Source of the DNA: Sphingobacterium sp. FBM7-1 | GTDB taxonomy: Bacteria; Bacteroidota; Bacteroidia; Sphingobacteriales; Sphingobacteriaceae | DNA length: 64,000 bases | Assembly: GCF_020687765.1 (NCBI RefSeq) | Contig: NZ_JAJEWJ010000001.1 | Span: 310,001-374,000, forward strand | Direction: 5' to 3' | Shown here: piece by piece, positions 1-8,704 of the stretch | How the letters are laid out: every line of letters starts with the position of its first letter | How positions within the stretch are numbered: position 1 is the stretch's first letter | Translations under genes and position numbers: made by a program | The notes under the pieces: generated by a model | Told to the model about the DNA's origin: nothing | The model's database searches: none | The model's input: only the letters and a program-made list of their open reading frames with translations

Positions 1-701
1 CGATGTCCGAGGCCTTTGCCTTGGGAGGCGCCTTCGATAATGCCCGGAATATCAGCCATCACGAATGACTTGTTATCACGATAAGCTACAATCCCCAGAT
101 TAGGCACTAACGTTGTAAAAGGATAATCTGCAATTTCCGGCTTTGCGGCCGAAACTACCGATAATAAGGTCGATTTCCCCGCATTTGGAAAGCCGACTAA
201 CCCCACATCGGCCAACACCTTCAGTTCTAAAATAATCCATTGCTCTTGCCCAGGCAAACCTGGTTGTGCAAAACGTGGCGTCTGTTGGGTAGGAGATTTA
301 AAGTGCCAGTTGCCTAAGCCTCCCTTTCCACCAGGAGTCAATATCTTGGTTTCTCCATCCTCGGTAATGTCAAATAGGATTTCACCCGTTTCAGCGTCCT
401 TCGCGACCGTTCCCAAAGGCACTTCTAAGACCTCATCTTTTCCGTCAGCACCCGTGCGTAATGCGCTTAAGCCCGGCCCGCCGTTGGCCGCAATGATATG
501 TTTACGATATTTTAAATGGAGCAACGTCCAATGTTGCGAAGAGCCTTTAAGAATGATATGACCTCCCCGGCCGCCATCCCCGCCATCGGGTCCGCCTTTG
601 GCTGTAAATTTATCTCGATGTAAGTGAGCCGACCCCGATCCTCCATGGCCAGAGCGACAACACACCTTCACATAATCCACAAAATTTGAACCCTGAGCCA
701 T
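1..701 (-). CDS. obgE: GTPase Obg (ObgE/CgtA), 5' part only
   Basis: Translating the minus strand from the ATG at 701 gives about 233 residues of the ribosome-associated Obg GTPase; the rest lies left of the window. The N-terminal glycine-rich Obg fold is clear ([12 protein letters not shown] near residue 40), followed by the G1 P-loop GFPNAGKS near residue 170, the switch segment [12 protein letters not shown] and G3 DIPG. Obg acts in late 50S subunit assembly and stress control. It sits 35 nt upstream of adk on the same strand, so the two are probably co-transcribed with obgE downstream. No damage is visible in the part present. Family knowledge supplies the role; the motifs are seen directly. 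Confidence 0.95.
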   Translation of the reverse strand, partial: MAQGSNFVDYVKVCCRSGHGGSGSAHLHRDKFTAKGGPDGGDGGRGGHIILKGSSQHWTLLHLKYRKHIIAANGGPGLSALRTGADGKDEVLEVPLGTVAKDAETGEILFDITEDGETKILTPGGKGGLGNWHFKSPTQQTPRFAQPGLPGQEQWIILELKVLADVGLVGFPNAGKSTLLSVVSAAKPEIADYPFTTLVPNLGIVAYRDNKSFVMADIPGIIEGASQGKGLGH

Positions 702-736
702 ACCTTAAATACTATTACTTTATTATTTAGTAAAAA

Positions 737-1306
737 CTAATATTGATCAATAATTTCGGTCAAAGATTGAAAAATCACCTCAATATCACCGATACCGTTC
801 ACTTTAGCTAACTTGCCCTGTTTTTCGTAAAAAGGCAAAACGTGAATCGTTTTGTTAAAGTATTCTTCTATACGTTTCGTCAACTTATCCGCCGCATCAT
901 CCGCACGACCAGATATTTCCTGGCGTTTAGCGATACGTTGCTTCAATTCTTCTTCGGTAACATCCAAAGCCAATACGCCGGTGATTTGCTCATTGATCGA
1001 TTCCAAAAAAATGTCCAAAGCTTCCGCTTGCGCCACTGTACGCGGGAATCCATCAAAAATGAAACCTTTGGCTTGTGGATTTTTATTGATTTCCTCCTCC
1101 AGCATCGCAATCGTGATGGAATCCGGGACCAAGTTGCCATCCGCAATGATTTGGCTTACCTGCTGACCTAACGCAGTTTGGTTTTTGATATGTGCCCGAA
1201 ATATGTCGCCGGTGGAAATATGAACTAATTGGTATTTCTCAATGAGTTTTTCTGATTGGGTACCTTTTCCTGCACCAGGAGGACCAAATAAGACGAGGTT
1301 TAGCAT
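737..1306 (-). CDS. adk: adenylate kinase
   Basis: A 189-residue adenylate kinase that interconverts ATP + AMP and 2 ADP in the cytoplasm. The P-loop GPPGAGKGTQ starts near residue 8, the AMP-binding segment STGDIFRA is near residue 31, and DGFPRT near residue 84 is the family signature. The length fits the short type with a small LID; no zinc-binding cysteine LID is present. The gene reads toward obgE and lies downstream of two tRNA genes, from which it is separated by a hairpin terminator at about 1325-1360. The start ATG at 1306 is the only one that leaves the P-loop at its usual place. Confidence 0.97.
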   Translation of the reverse strand: MLNLVLFGPPGAGKGTQSEKLIEKYQLVHISTGDIFRAHIKNQTALGQQVSQIIADGNLVPDSITIAMLEEEINKNPQAKGFIFDGFPRTVAQAEALDIFLESINEQITGVLALDVTEEELKQRIAKRQEISGRADDAADKLTKRIEEYFNKTIHVLPFYEKQGKLAKVNGIGDIEVIFQSLTEIIDQY

Positions 1307-1324
1307 AAGTTGTTATTTTATGTT

Positions 1325-1360
1325 TAAAAAAAAGCCTAATCCCGATAAAGAATTAGGCTT
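1325..1360 (-). terminator. Rho-independent terminator after tRNA-Arg
   Basis: On the minus strand AAGCCTAAT and ATTAGGCTT form a stem around a 12-nt loop, followed directly by an unbroken T run (plus-strand A run at 1325-1333). It lies between the 3' end of tRNA-Arg and the adk start, so it should end the tRNA transcript and insulate adk. Confidence 0.8.
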
Positions 1361-1366
1361 CACTTG

Positions 1367-1440
1367 TGCGCTCAAAGGGAGTCGAACCCCTAACCTCCTG
1401 ATCCGTAGTCAGGTGCTCTATCCAATTAAGCTATGAGCGC
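1367..1440 (-). tRNA. tRNA-Arg (anticodon ACG)
   Basis: The reverse complement folds as a 74-nt cloverleaf: acceptor GCGCTCA paired with TGAGCGC, anticodon stem CCTGA/TCAGG around loop CTACGGA (anticodon ACG, reads CGN arginine codons), and T-arm with GGTTCGACTCC. The 3' CCA is not encoded. Confidence 0.95.
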
Positions 1441-1489
1441 GGCAACCAATACGTGAAGCTATATAGCCTACGTTGTTTTGGCTTTTTTG

Positions 1490-1562
<73 letters not shown>

Positions 1563-1780
1563 TTTTGAACCGTTTTCCGATTCAGTGATGCAAATATCAC
1601 GCTTCTCCGTCGATTATGCAAGTACTTTTTTAAAAAAACCACACATAAGCCATTTTGGCATTACATTTTATTATTAAACGACAAAATTTCCGAAATTCAA
1701 CTAAAAATCAAAAAGGCATTCAAATTGTTTAAAATATAACGACAACAAACACGTGGATAACGACTTAAAGGATTTTACAT

Positions 1781-4384
1781 ATGAATTTTAACAACTATAC
1801 GATCAAAGCGCAGGAAGCTATTCAAAAAGCCTCCGAAATTGCAGTGGGTAATCAGCAACAGGCGATTGAACCCGCACATATATTAAAGGCGCTCCTCACG
1901 GTGGACGAGCACGTTATCGGGCATTTACTGAAGAAGCTGAATGTAAACACCAGCTACCTGGACACAGAAGTTGACAAACAAATAGCTTCTCTTCCCAAGG
2001 TAAGCGGTAGCAATGTATACCTCGGTAACACAGCTGCTTCGGTGTTGCAGAAGGCGCAAAGTTATTTAAAAGAGTTTAATGACGAGTTTGTTTCCATTGA
2101 GCATATTCTCTTAGGCCTGCTTTCCTCAAGTGACAAGACAGCTTCGCTGTTGAAAGACCAAGGCGTCAATGAGAAAGATCTCAAACTGGCTATTAAAGAG
2201 CTTCGCGGAAACAATCGCGTTACCGATCAAAATGCAGAGGCAACATACAACGCACTTGGTAAATATGCGCGTAACCTCAATGAGTTTGCAGAATCAGGGA
2301 AATTGGATCCGGTTATCGGCCGGGATGAAGAAATTCGCCGGGTGATGCAGATTCTATCCCGCCGTACGAAAAACAATCCGATTTTGGTTGGTGAGCCCGG
2401 TGTGGGTAAAACAGCTATTGCGGAAGGTATTGCACACCGTATTATTAAAGGCGACGCACCCGAAAACCTTAAATCCAAAACCGTATTTTCGCTCGATATG
2501 GGGGCGCTTATCGCCGGAGCGAAATACAAAGGCGAATTTGAAGAGCGTTTGAAGGCCGTAGTAAAAGAAGTATCGGATAGTGCCGGCGAAATCATCCTGT
2601 TTATCGACGAAATCCACACCTTAGTAGGCGCCGGTGGCGGTGAAGGAGCCATGGATGCAGCAAATATTCTAAAACCGGCTTTGGCCCGTGGCGAACTCCG
2701 CGCGATTGGAGCGACCACGCTAAACGAATATCAAAAGTATTTTGAAAAGGATAAAGCCTTAGAGCGCCGTTTTCAAAGGGTCATGGTCGATGAACCAGAT
2801 ACGCAGGATGCTATTTCTATCCTTCGCGGTCTTAAAGAAAGATATGAAACCCACCATAAGGTTCGTATCTTGGATGAGTCTATTATTGCGGCGGTAGAGT
2901 TATCACAGCGTTATATTACCGACAGGTTCTTGCCCGATAAAGCGATTGACCTAATCGATGAAGCTGCCTCTAAACTACGGTTGGAGATGGACTCTGTGCC
3001 CGAAGCAGTGGATGAATTGGACAGGCGCATCATGCAACTGGAAATTGAACGGGAAGCCATTAAACGGGAGCATGATAAGAAGAAAGTCAGTGAGCTTTCG
3101 GAGACCATTGCCAATCTTGCTAACGAACGTGATTCGTTAAAAGCTGCTTGGCAATCGGAGAAAAGTCTGGTCGATAAAGTCAACCAAGAAATCCAACATA
3201 TTGAAGATTACAAACTGGAAGCGGAACAAGCGGAACGTGCAGGTGACTATGGCAAGGTGGCTGAATTGCGATACGGAAAGATCAAGGAAGCCCAGGATAA
3301 CGTTGAAAAACTGAAAGCCGAGCTTGCCGAAAAGCAACAAGATAGCCGTATGCTAAAAGAGGAAGTTACCTCGGAGGATATTGCGGATGTGGTATCCCGC
3401 TGGACCGGGATTCCAGTGAATAAGATGGTGCAATCTGAACGCGAAAAATTGCTTAACCTGGAAGAGGAATTGCACAAGCGTGTTGCCGGACAGGAAGAAG
3501 CGATTGAAGCGATTGCTGATGCTATCCGCCGTTCCAGAGCCGGACTGAGCGATGCGAAACGACCTATCGGTTCGTTCATCTTCCTTGGTACAACTGGGGT
3601 AGGTAAAACAGAACTTGCTAAGGCATTGGCCGAATTCCTGTTTGATGATGAACAAGCGATGGTGCGGATAGACATGTCAGAGTATCAAGAGCGGCATGCG
3701 GTATCCCGATTGATCGGTGCGCCTCCGGGATATGTTGGTTACGAAGAAGGTGGACAGTTAACCGAAGCCGTCCGTCGTCGGCCATATTCCGTTGTTCTTT
3801 TAGACGAAATAGAAAAAGCCCATCCGGATGTATTCAATATTTTACTGCAAGTATTGGATGACGGACATTTGACAGATAATAAAGGACGTGTGGTCAACTT
3901 TAAGAATACGATCATCATCATGACGTCTAATACCGGATCGCATATTATTCAGGAGAATTTCTCCAAATTGGATGACAGCAACCGCGATGAGGTGATTGCG
4001 AAAACCAAGGATGACGTGTTTGAACTGTTACAGAAGTCTATCAGGCCAGAGTTTCTGAACCGTATTGATGAGGTGATCATGTTTACGCCATTGAGCCGGG
4101 ATGAAATTGGCGATATCGTGCGCATGCAGTTTCAACACATAGAGAAGCAGCTTGCTGAACAGAACATATTCTTATCCGCTAGTGAGGATGCACTTGATTG
4201 GTTAGGGCAATTGGGCTACGATCCAATATATGGCGCAAGACCACTAAAACGGGTCATCCAAAAACGGGTGCTCAATGAACTCTCGAAAGAGATTCTTTCG
4301 GGTAAGGTATCGCGAGATGCCGTTATCCAACTGGATGTCTTCGACGGTAAGTTTGTGTTTATGAATAAAAAAGATGGGGAATAG
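1781..4384 (+). CDS. clpB: ATP-dependent disaggregase ClpB
   Basis: An 867-residue Hsp100 chaperone that rescues aggregated proteins with DnaK. The order is a Clp_N repeat domain (residues 1-145), AAA1 with Walker A GEPGVGKTA near 205 and Walker B LFIDEIHTL near 275, a coiled-coil middle domain (about 410-535) whose presence and length distinguish ClpB from ClpA/ClpC, and AAA2 with TTGVGKTE near 603 and LLDEIEKAH near 674. Full length for the family. The gene stands alone on the plus strand; its stop codon lies inside a hairpin shared with the convergent sugar transporter gene. No heat-shock operator such as CIRCE was found upstream. Confidence 0.98.
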   Translation: MNFNNYTIKAQEAIQKASEIAVGNQQQAIEPAHILKALLTVDEHVIGHLLKKLNVNTSYLDTEVDKQIASLPKVSGSNVYLGNTAASVLQKAQSYLKEFNDEFVSIEHILLGLLSSSDKTASLLKDQGVNEKDLKLAIKELRGNNRVTDQNAEATYNALGKYARNLNEFAESGKLDPVIGRDEEIRRVMQILSRRTKNNPILVGEPGVGKTAIAEGIAHRIIKGDAPENLKSKTVFSLDMGALIAGAKYKGEFEERLKAVVKEVSDSAGEIILFIDEIHTLVGAGGGEGAMDAANILKPALARGELRAIGATTLNEYQKYFEKDKALERRFQRVMVDEPDTQDAISILRGLKERYETHHKVRILDESIIAAVELSQRYITDRFLPDKAIDLIDEAASKLRLEMDSVPEAVDELDRRIMQLEIEREAIKREHDKKKVSELSETIANLANERDSLKAAWQSEKSLVDKVNQEIQHIEDYKLEAEQAERAGDYGKVAELRYGKIKEAQDNVEKLKAELAEKQQDSRMLKEEVTSEDIADVVSRWTGIPVNKMVQSEREKLLNLEEELHKRVAGQEEAIEAIADAIRRSRAGLSDAKRPIGSFIFLGTTGVGKTELAKALAEFLFDDEQAMVRIDMSEYQERHAVSRLIGAPPGYVGYEEGGQLTEAVRRRPYSVVLLDEIEKAHPDVFNILLQVLDDGHLTDNKGRVVNFKNTIIIMTSNTGSHIIQENFSKLDDSNRDEVIAKTKDDVFELLQKSIRPEFLNRIDEVIMFTPLSRDEIGDIVRMQFQHIEKQLAEQNIFLSASEDALDWLGQLGYDPIYGARPLKRVIQKRVLNELSKEILSGKVSRDAVIQLDVFDGKFVFMNKKDGE

Positions 4385-4396
4385 ACCCCATCTTTT
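4369..4396. terminator. bidirectional hairpin terminator between clpB and the MFS gene
   Basis: A perfect 11-bp stem (AAAAGATGGGG with CCCCATCTTTT, 6-nt loop) carries the clpB stop codon TAG in its loop and ends inside the stop codon of the convergent transporter gene. The A/T ends of the arms supply a T run in both directions, so it can serve both transcripts. Confidence 0.8.
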
Positions 4397-5735
4397 ACTC
4401 TTTAATCCGCCATACGGAAATAGCACCTAAGAGCATAAATATTCCTCCCAGCATAATCCCATATATCGGTTGGCTATCGAAAAAATATTTAATGATCATC
4501 CCTCCGAAAAAGCCGCATACAATTTGCGGAAACGTAATAAAGAAATTAAAGATTCCCATATATACCCCCATTTTACGGGCAGGCAAACTATCACTTAGAA
4601 TAGCATAAGGCATGGAGAGAATGCTTCCCCATGCAATCCCAATACCGAGCATGGTCAACAACAGGATATTCGGCGAGGAAATAAAAAGTATCGAAATCAA
4701 AGAAACGCCTCCTATTACCAATCCGAACGCATGGACCTTCGTCCGCCCAAACCGGTTCGCGAGCCGGGGAAGGAAAATAGCATATATAGCTGATACTCCA
4801 TTGTATACACCAAAAAGTACCCCCACCCAATTGCCGGCTTCGGCATATAGACGATTGCGTTCTCCATCCATTTTATAGAATACATGATCTGCAATAGCCG
4901 GTGTCATGTATACCCACATCATGAACAGTGCAAACCAAGAGAAAAATTGTACCCAGCCAAGCTTTTTCATGGTTAAGGGCATCCGTTTGAAATCTTGAAA
5001 GATTGCCCCCAAATTATGGTTGGTTGACGATTGAACTTCCGCTTCCGTCTCTTCCTCTCCTACAAAAGACGCCAGTTCTTTCGGCGAATATTCTTTTGTG
5101 GTGAAAACAGTCCACAGAATGGTAACGATCAATACGAACGCACCGAAGTAGAACGAATAGATTACATTTAGAGGGACAACGCCGTCTCCCCCATCCGCAG
5201 GAATATGCAAGTATTCCGCAAATACATAAGGCAGCCAGGAACCAACCACAGCGCCCACACCGATTAAGACAGTCTGCACCGAAAAGCCCAAGCTTCGTTG
5301 AGTACTGGGAAGATTATCGCCTACCAGTGCCCGGAAGGGCTCCATGGTCACGTTAATAGACGCATCCATCAGCATCAGCATACCCGCACCGATCAACAAG
5401 GGCGGAAGTATTGCCGTGAACAAAGCGATATTAGGCATCAAGACCAACGCAATTGCCGTTAATAAGGCACCCACCAAAAAGAAAGGCCGGCGGCGGCCCA
5501 TCTTTGTCCATGTACGATCACTATAATGACCAATAATCGGTTGCACAATCATTCCTGTAATCGGAGCTGCAAGCCAAAACAAAGACAAATGCTCCACATC
5601 GGCACCAAACGTCTGGAGGATACGGGAAGCATTACTATTTTGCAATGCAAATCCCATTTGAATACCCAAAAAGCCCATACTCATATTTACGATCTGAGCA
5701 ATAGTCAAGTTAGGTTTAACACGTTTATTATTCAT
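4395..5735 (-). CDS. MFS sugar transporter (probable maltose/maltodextrin importer)
   Basis: A 446-residue polytopic membrane protein with about 12 hydrophobic segments. The opening NMSMGFLGIQMGFALQNSNASR and the loop GHYSDRTWTKMGRRRPFF are typical of the SLC45/sucrose-maltose branch of the major facilitator superfamily found in Bacteroidota maltodextrin loci. It is the last gene of the operon, 9 nt after the GH65 phosphorylase, and the context says it moves maltose or short maltodextrins from periplasm to cytoplasm so that GH65 can act on them. The exact substrate is inferred from neighbours. Confidence 0.88.
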   Translation of the reverse strand: MNNKRVKPNLTIAQIVNMSMGFLGIQMGFALQNSNASRILQTFGADVEHLSLFWLAAPITGMIVQPIIGHYSDRTWTKMGRRRPFFLVGALLTAIALVLMPNIALFTAILPPLLIGAGMLMLMDASINVTMEPFRALVGDNLPSTQRSLGFSVQTVLIGVGAVVGSWLPYVFAEYLHIPADGGDGVVPLNVIYSFYFGAFVLIVTILWTVFTTKEYSPKELASFVGEEETEAEVQSSTNHNLGAIFQDFKRMPLTMKKLGWVQFFSWFALFMMWVYMTPAIADHVFYKMDGERNRLYAEAGNWVGVLFGVYNGVSAIYAIFLPRLANRFGRTKVHAFGLVIGGVSLISILFISSPNILLLTMLGIGIAWGSILSMPYAILSDSLPARKMGVYMGIFNFFITFPQIVCGFFGGMIIKYFFDSQPIYGIMLGGIFMLLGAISVWRIKE

Positions 5736-5744
5736 GGATAAGCT

Positions 5745-8033
5745 TTAAGATTTCCGCGCGGGCGCTACAATACGTTCTTCACCATTAAATATAACACTAA
5801 TTTCGGTATCTGACAGATTTTTGATGGCATAACCACTTTGATCTACGGCAACATACAATTTGGTTCCTCGAAATTGCACATGAAAAGCATAGCGTTTCCA
5901 GTTTTTCGGGATAAAGGTTTGAAAGTGTAATTTACCTTCGCGTACGCGCATTCCGGCAAACCCCTCGACGATAGCCAACCACGTTCCCGCCATCGAAGTG
6001 ATATGTAACCCATCTTCCGTATCGTTATTGTAATCGTCCAAATCCAGACGTGCAGTACGCAGGTAGAACTCATACGCCTTGTCTTCTTTGCCCAATTTCG
6101 CCGCAATGATCGCATGCACACAAGGCGAGAGCGAACTTTCGTGGACGGTTAACGGTTCGTAGAAATCATAATTGCGACGAATCGTATCCTCATCAAACGC
6201 ATCTTCCAGAAAATAGAGCCCCTGTAACACATCCGCCTGTTTGATATAGCAGGAGCGTAAGATTCTATCCCAACTCCAGTGTTGATTTAATGGACGTTGA
6301 TCAGCCGGTAGCTCGGAAACCGGAATTAATTCTTTATCCAGAAAACCATCTTGCTGTAAAAAGACACCCCGACCACTGTCTTCGGGAAAATACATATGAT
6401 CGATGATGTGTTGCCAAAGGGCGCTTTCCTGTTCATTAAACTGTACTGCCGATAACAACGCATCGAGCTGGTCTCCGTGCTGGATTTTTTCCTCGGCAAT
6501 AGTAGTTAAGGTATAACGTAAGGACCACACCGCTATCTGGTTGGTATACCAATTGTTATTAACGTTGTTTTCGTATTCGTTAGGTCCGGTAACACCTAGC
6601 ATAACATAACGCTGTTTTTGTTCGCTCCAGTTTACCCGTTGCGCCCAAAAACGGCTGATCCCGATCAATACCTCCAAACCGTGTGTTAGGAGATACGCAC
6701 GATCGTCCGTATAACGAACGTAATTATAAATCGCAAAAGCGATAGCACCGTTCCGGTGGATCTCCTCAAAAGTAATTTCCCACTCGTTATGGCATTCTTC
6801 TCCGTTTATTGTCACCATCGGATACAAGGCAGCACCGTTGCTAAACCCTAGTTTGGTAGCATTCTCGATCGCTTTTTCCAAGTGATGATAACGGTAGAGC
6901 AACAAGTTGCGCGCGACCTTAGGAGCCTGTGTTGCCAAGTAAAAAGGAAGACAATATGCTTCCGTATCCCAATAGGTTACACCTCCGTATTTTTCGCCCG
7001 TAAAACCTTTTGGGCCGATATTTAAACGCGCATCTTCGCCCGTATAGGTTTGGTTCAATTGGAAAATATTGAAGCGAATTGCCTGTTGCGCCGCCACATC
7101 CCCCTCAATCTGTATATCACTTTCTTCCCATATTAACGCCCAGGCATCGGCCTGCAGCTGCATCAATTCATCATAGGTTTTAGAAGCGATTTTGTCCAGG
7201 CCCTTTTGCGCAGCGACGGTCAGTGCCTCGACAGGATGGTGGAGGGAGCTGACCATGGCCACATATTTTTCTATACGTACAGATTCACCCGCTTTTAACC
7301 GCGTCTGCCATTCCTCGCCTACATAACTTTCGGCCTTCTTCTTTTGGCCTGCCGCTTGTAGTGCTCCGCCAACATAATACAAATTTCGCAAGCGTGTTTC
7401 GACACAGAATTGTGTCTTTTTGGTCTCGTTCACCAACACGAGATCATCCTCAATTTCTTCGGCCACCGGTGTCCAAAAGCGTTCATCGTAATTACTGTCC
7501 CGATTCACCACGTCGCCATTTAAGAAGGAGCATACCGCTAGGTCCGCATCTTTATTGATCAGGCGCAACGTATATTGCAACGATACCGTATCCGATTGGA
7601 ACAAGTGGTACATCCGCTTGGCCATAACCTCCACCTCTACACCGTTAGGCATCTTCGCTACAAACGTACGGTAGAGTACGCCCGCTTTCATATCCAGCCG
7701 GCGTTCAAACTGCTGAATCTCACACTGAGCTAAATCCAGCACCGTACCATCGACCTGTATATCCAATCCGATCCACTGTACGGCATTGATCACTTTCGCA
7801 AAATATTCCGGATAACCGTTCTTCCACCAACCTACCCGCGTCTTATCCGGGTAATACACACCCGCCAAATAAGATCCCTGCAATGTCTTTCCCGAATAAG
7901 CCTCTTCAAAATTTGCCCGTTGTCCCATACGGCCGTTGCCGATGGAAAAAATACTCTCGGAAAACTCGTTGTGTTCCATTCGGAACTGATCTTCTATAAT
8001 ATGCCAAGGATCGTGTATAATATAATTCTTCAT
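5745..8033 (-). CDS. glycoside hydrolase family 65, probable maltose phosphorylase
   Basis: A 762-residue cytoplasmic GH65 enzyme. The catalytic acid is Glu486 in TGPNEY, and the motif GVTYWDTEAYCLPFYL near residue 355 is characteristic of the phosphorylase members. Expected reaction: maltose + phosphate to glucose + beta-glucose-1-phosphate. The beta-phosphoglucomutase gene directly upstream (8 nt apart) fits the need to use that beta anomer, and the sugar transporter follows. Trehalose or kojibiose phosphorylase cannot be excluded from sequence alone, but the starch-type neighbours favour maltose. Confidence 0.92.
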   Translation of the reverse strand: MKNYIIHDPWHIIEDQFRMEHNEFSESIFSIGNGRMGQRANFEEAYSGKTLQGSYLAGVYYPDKTRVGWWKNGYPEYFAKVINAVQWIGLDIQVDGTVLDLAQCEIQQFERRLDMKAGVLYRTFVAKMPNGVEVEVMAKRMYHLFQSDTVSLQYTLRLINKDADLAVCSFLNGDVVNRDSNYDERFWTPVAEEIEDDLVLVNETKKTQFCVETRLRNLYYVGGALQAAGQKKKAESYVGEEWQTRLKAGESVRIEKYVAMVSSLHHPVEALTVAAQKGLDKIASKTYDELMQLQADAWALIWEESDIQIEGDVAAQQAIRFNIFQLNQTYTGEDARLNIGPKGFTGEKYGGVTYWDTEAYCLPFYLATQAPKVARNLLLYRYHHLEKAIENATKLGFSNGAALYPMVTINGEECHNEWEITFEEIHRNGAIAFAIYNYVRYTDDRAYLLTHGLEVLIGISRFWAQRVNWSEQKQRYVMLGVTGPNEYENNVNNNWYTNQIAVWSLRYTLTTIAEEKIQHGDQLDALLSAVQFNEQESALWQHIIDHMYFPEDSGRGVFLQQDGFLDKELIPVSELPADQRPLNQHWSWDRILRSCYIKQADVLQGLYFLEDAFDEDTIRRNYDFYEPLTVHESSLSPCVHAIIAAKLGKEDKAYEFYLRTARLDLDDYNNDTEDGLHITSMAGTWLAIVEGFAGMRVREGKLHFQTFIPKNWKRYAFHVQFRGTKLYVAVDQSGYAIKNLSDTEISVIFNGEERIVAPARKS

Positions 8034-8041
8034 GTTCTTCG

Positions 8042-8701
8042 TTAATATTCACTTATCAGTATCTCACCCAAATCCTCTACACGCGAATCGTAATCAGTCA
8101 ATGTCCGTGATTTATCGACTGCGACCACACGCATGTTTGCCGCCTTTGCCGCTTCGATTCCCGCCTGCGCATCTTCCAACACCACACAAGCCACAGGCTC
8201 TACGCCGACAAAAGCAGCCGCCTTCAAAAACACCTCCGGGTCGGGCTTCGACCGACTGACAGCATTGCCATCTACAATCGCATCGAAGTAATCCCGTATC
8301 CCTGTCTTCTCCAGAATCCGCACTGCATTCTTACTTGCTGAACCAAGTGCTATTTTTTTTCCCGTTTCTTTCAAATAGTTCAGGAGCTCGATTGTCCCTG
8401 GTAACACATCTCCTTCCTTCATTTCTTCGACCAATTCCAGGTACCAGGTATTTTTCGACGACGCCAGTTGTTCTTTTTCTTGGGCAGGTATGTCCTTGTT
8501 TGCCCATTTTAAGATCAGGTTCAAAGAATCCGTGCGGCTCACCCCTTTCAATTGTTCATTTTCCACTTCCGTAAAATCAAAATCAAACTGGTGGGCTAAC
8601 CGTTTCCAAGCCTGATAATGAAATACAGCGGTGTCTACCAATACCCCGTCCAAATCAAATATGACAGCAGTTGCTTCGTCTATTATTTTTTTTGCGTCCA
8701 T
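8042..8701 (-). CDS. pgmB: beta-phosphoglucomutase
   Basis: A 219-residue HAD-superfamily enzyme that turns beta-glucose-1-phosphate into glucose-6-phosphate. The phosphorylated Asp lies in FDLDGVLVDT near residue 15, the threonine/serine motif II is in LGSASKNA, the lysine motif and acidic motif IV are in SKPDPEVF and VLEDAQAGIEAA. The substrate-recognition stretch GVSRTDSL near residue 50 matches beta-PGM. It sits between the periplasmic GH13 gene (3 nt) and GH65 (8 nt), whose product it consumes. Confidence 0.95.
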   Translation of the reverse strand: MDAKKIIDEATAVIFDLDGVLVDTAVFHYQAWKRLAHQFDFDFTEVENEQLKGVSRTDSLNLILKWANKDIPAQEKEQLASSKNTWYLELVEEMKEGDVLPGTIELLNYLKETGKKIALGSASKNAVRILEKTGIRDYFDAIVDGNAVSRSKPDPEVFLKAAAFVGVEPVACVVLEDAQAGIEAAKAANMRVVAVDKSRTLTDYDSRVEDLGEILISEY

Positions 8702-8704
8702 GCG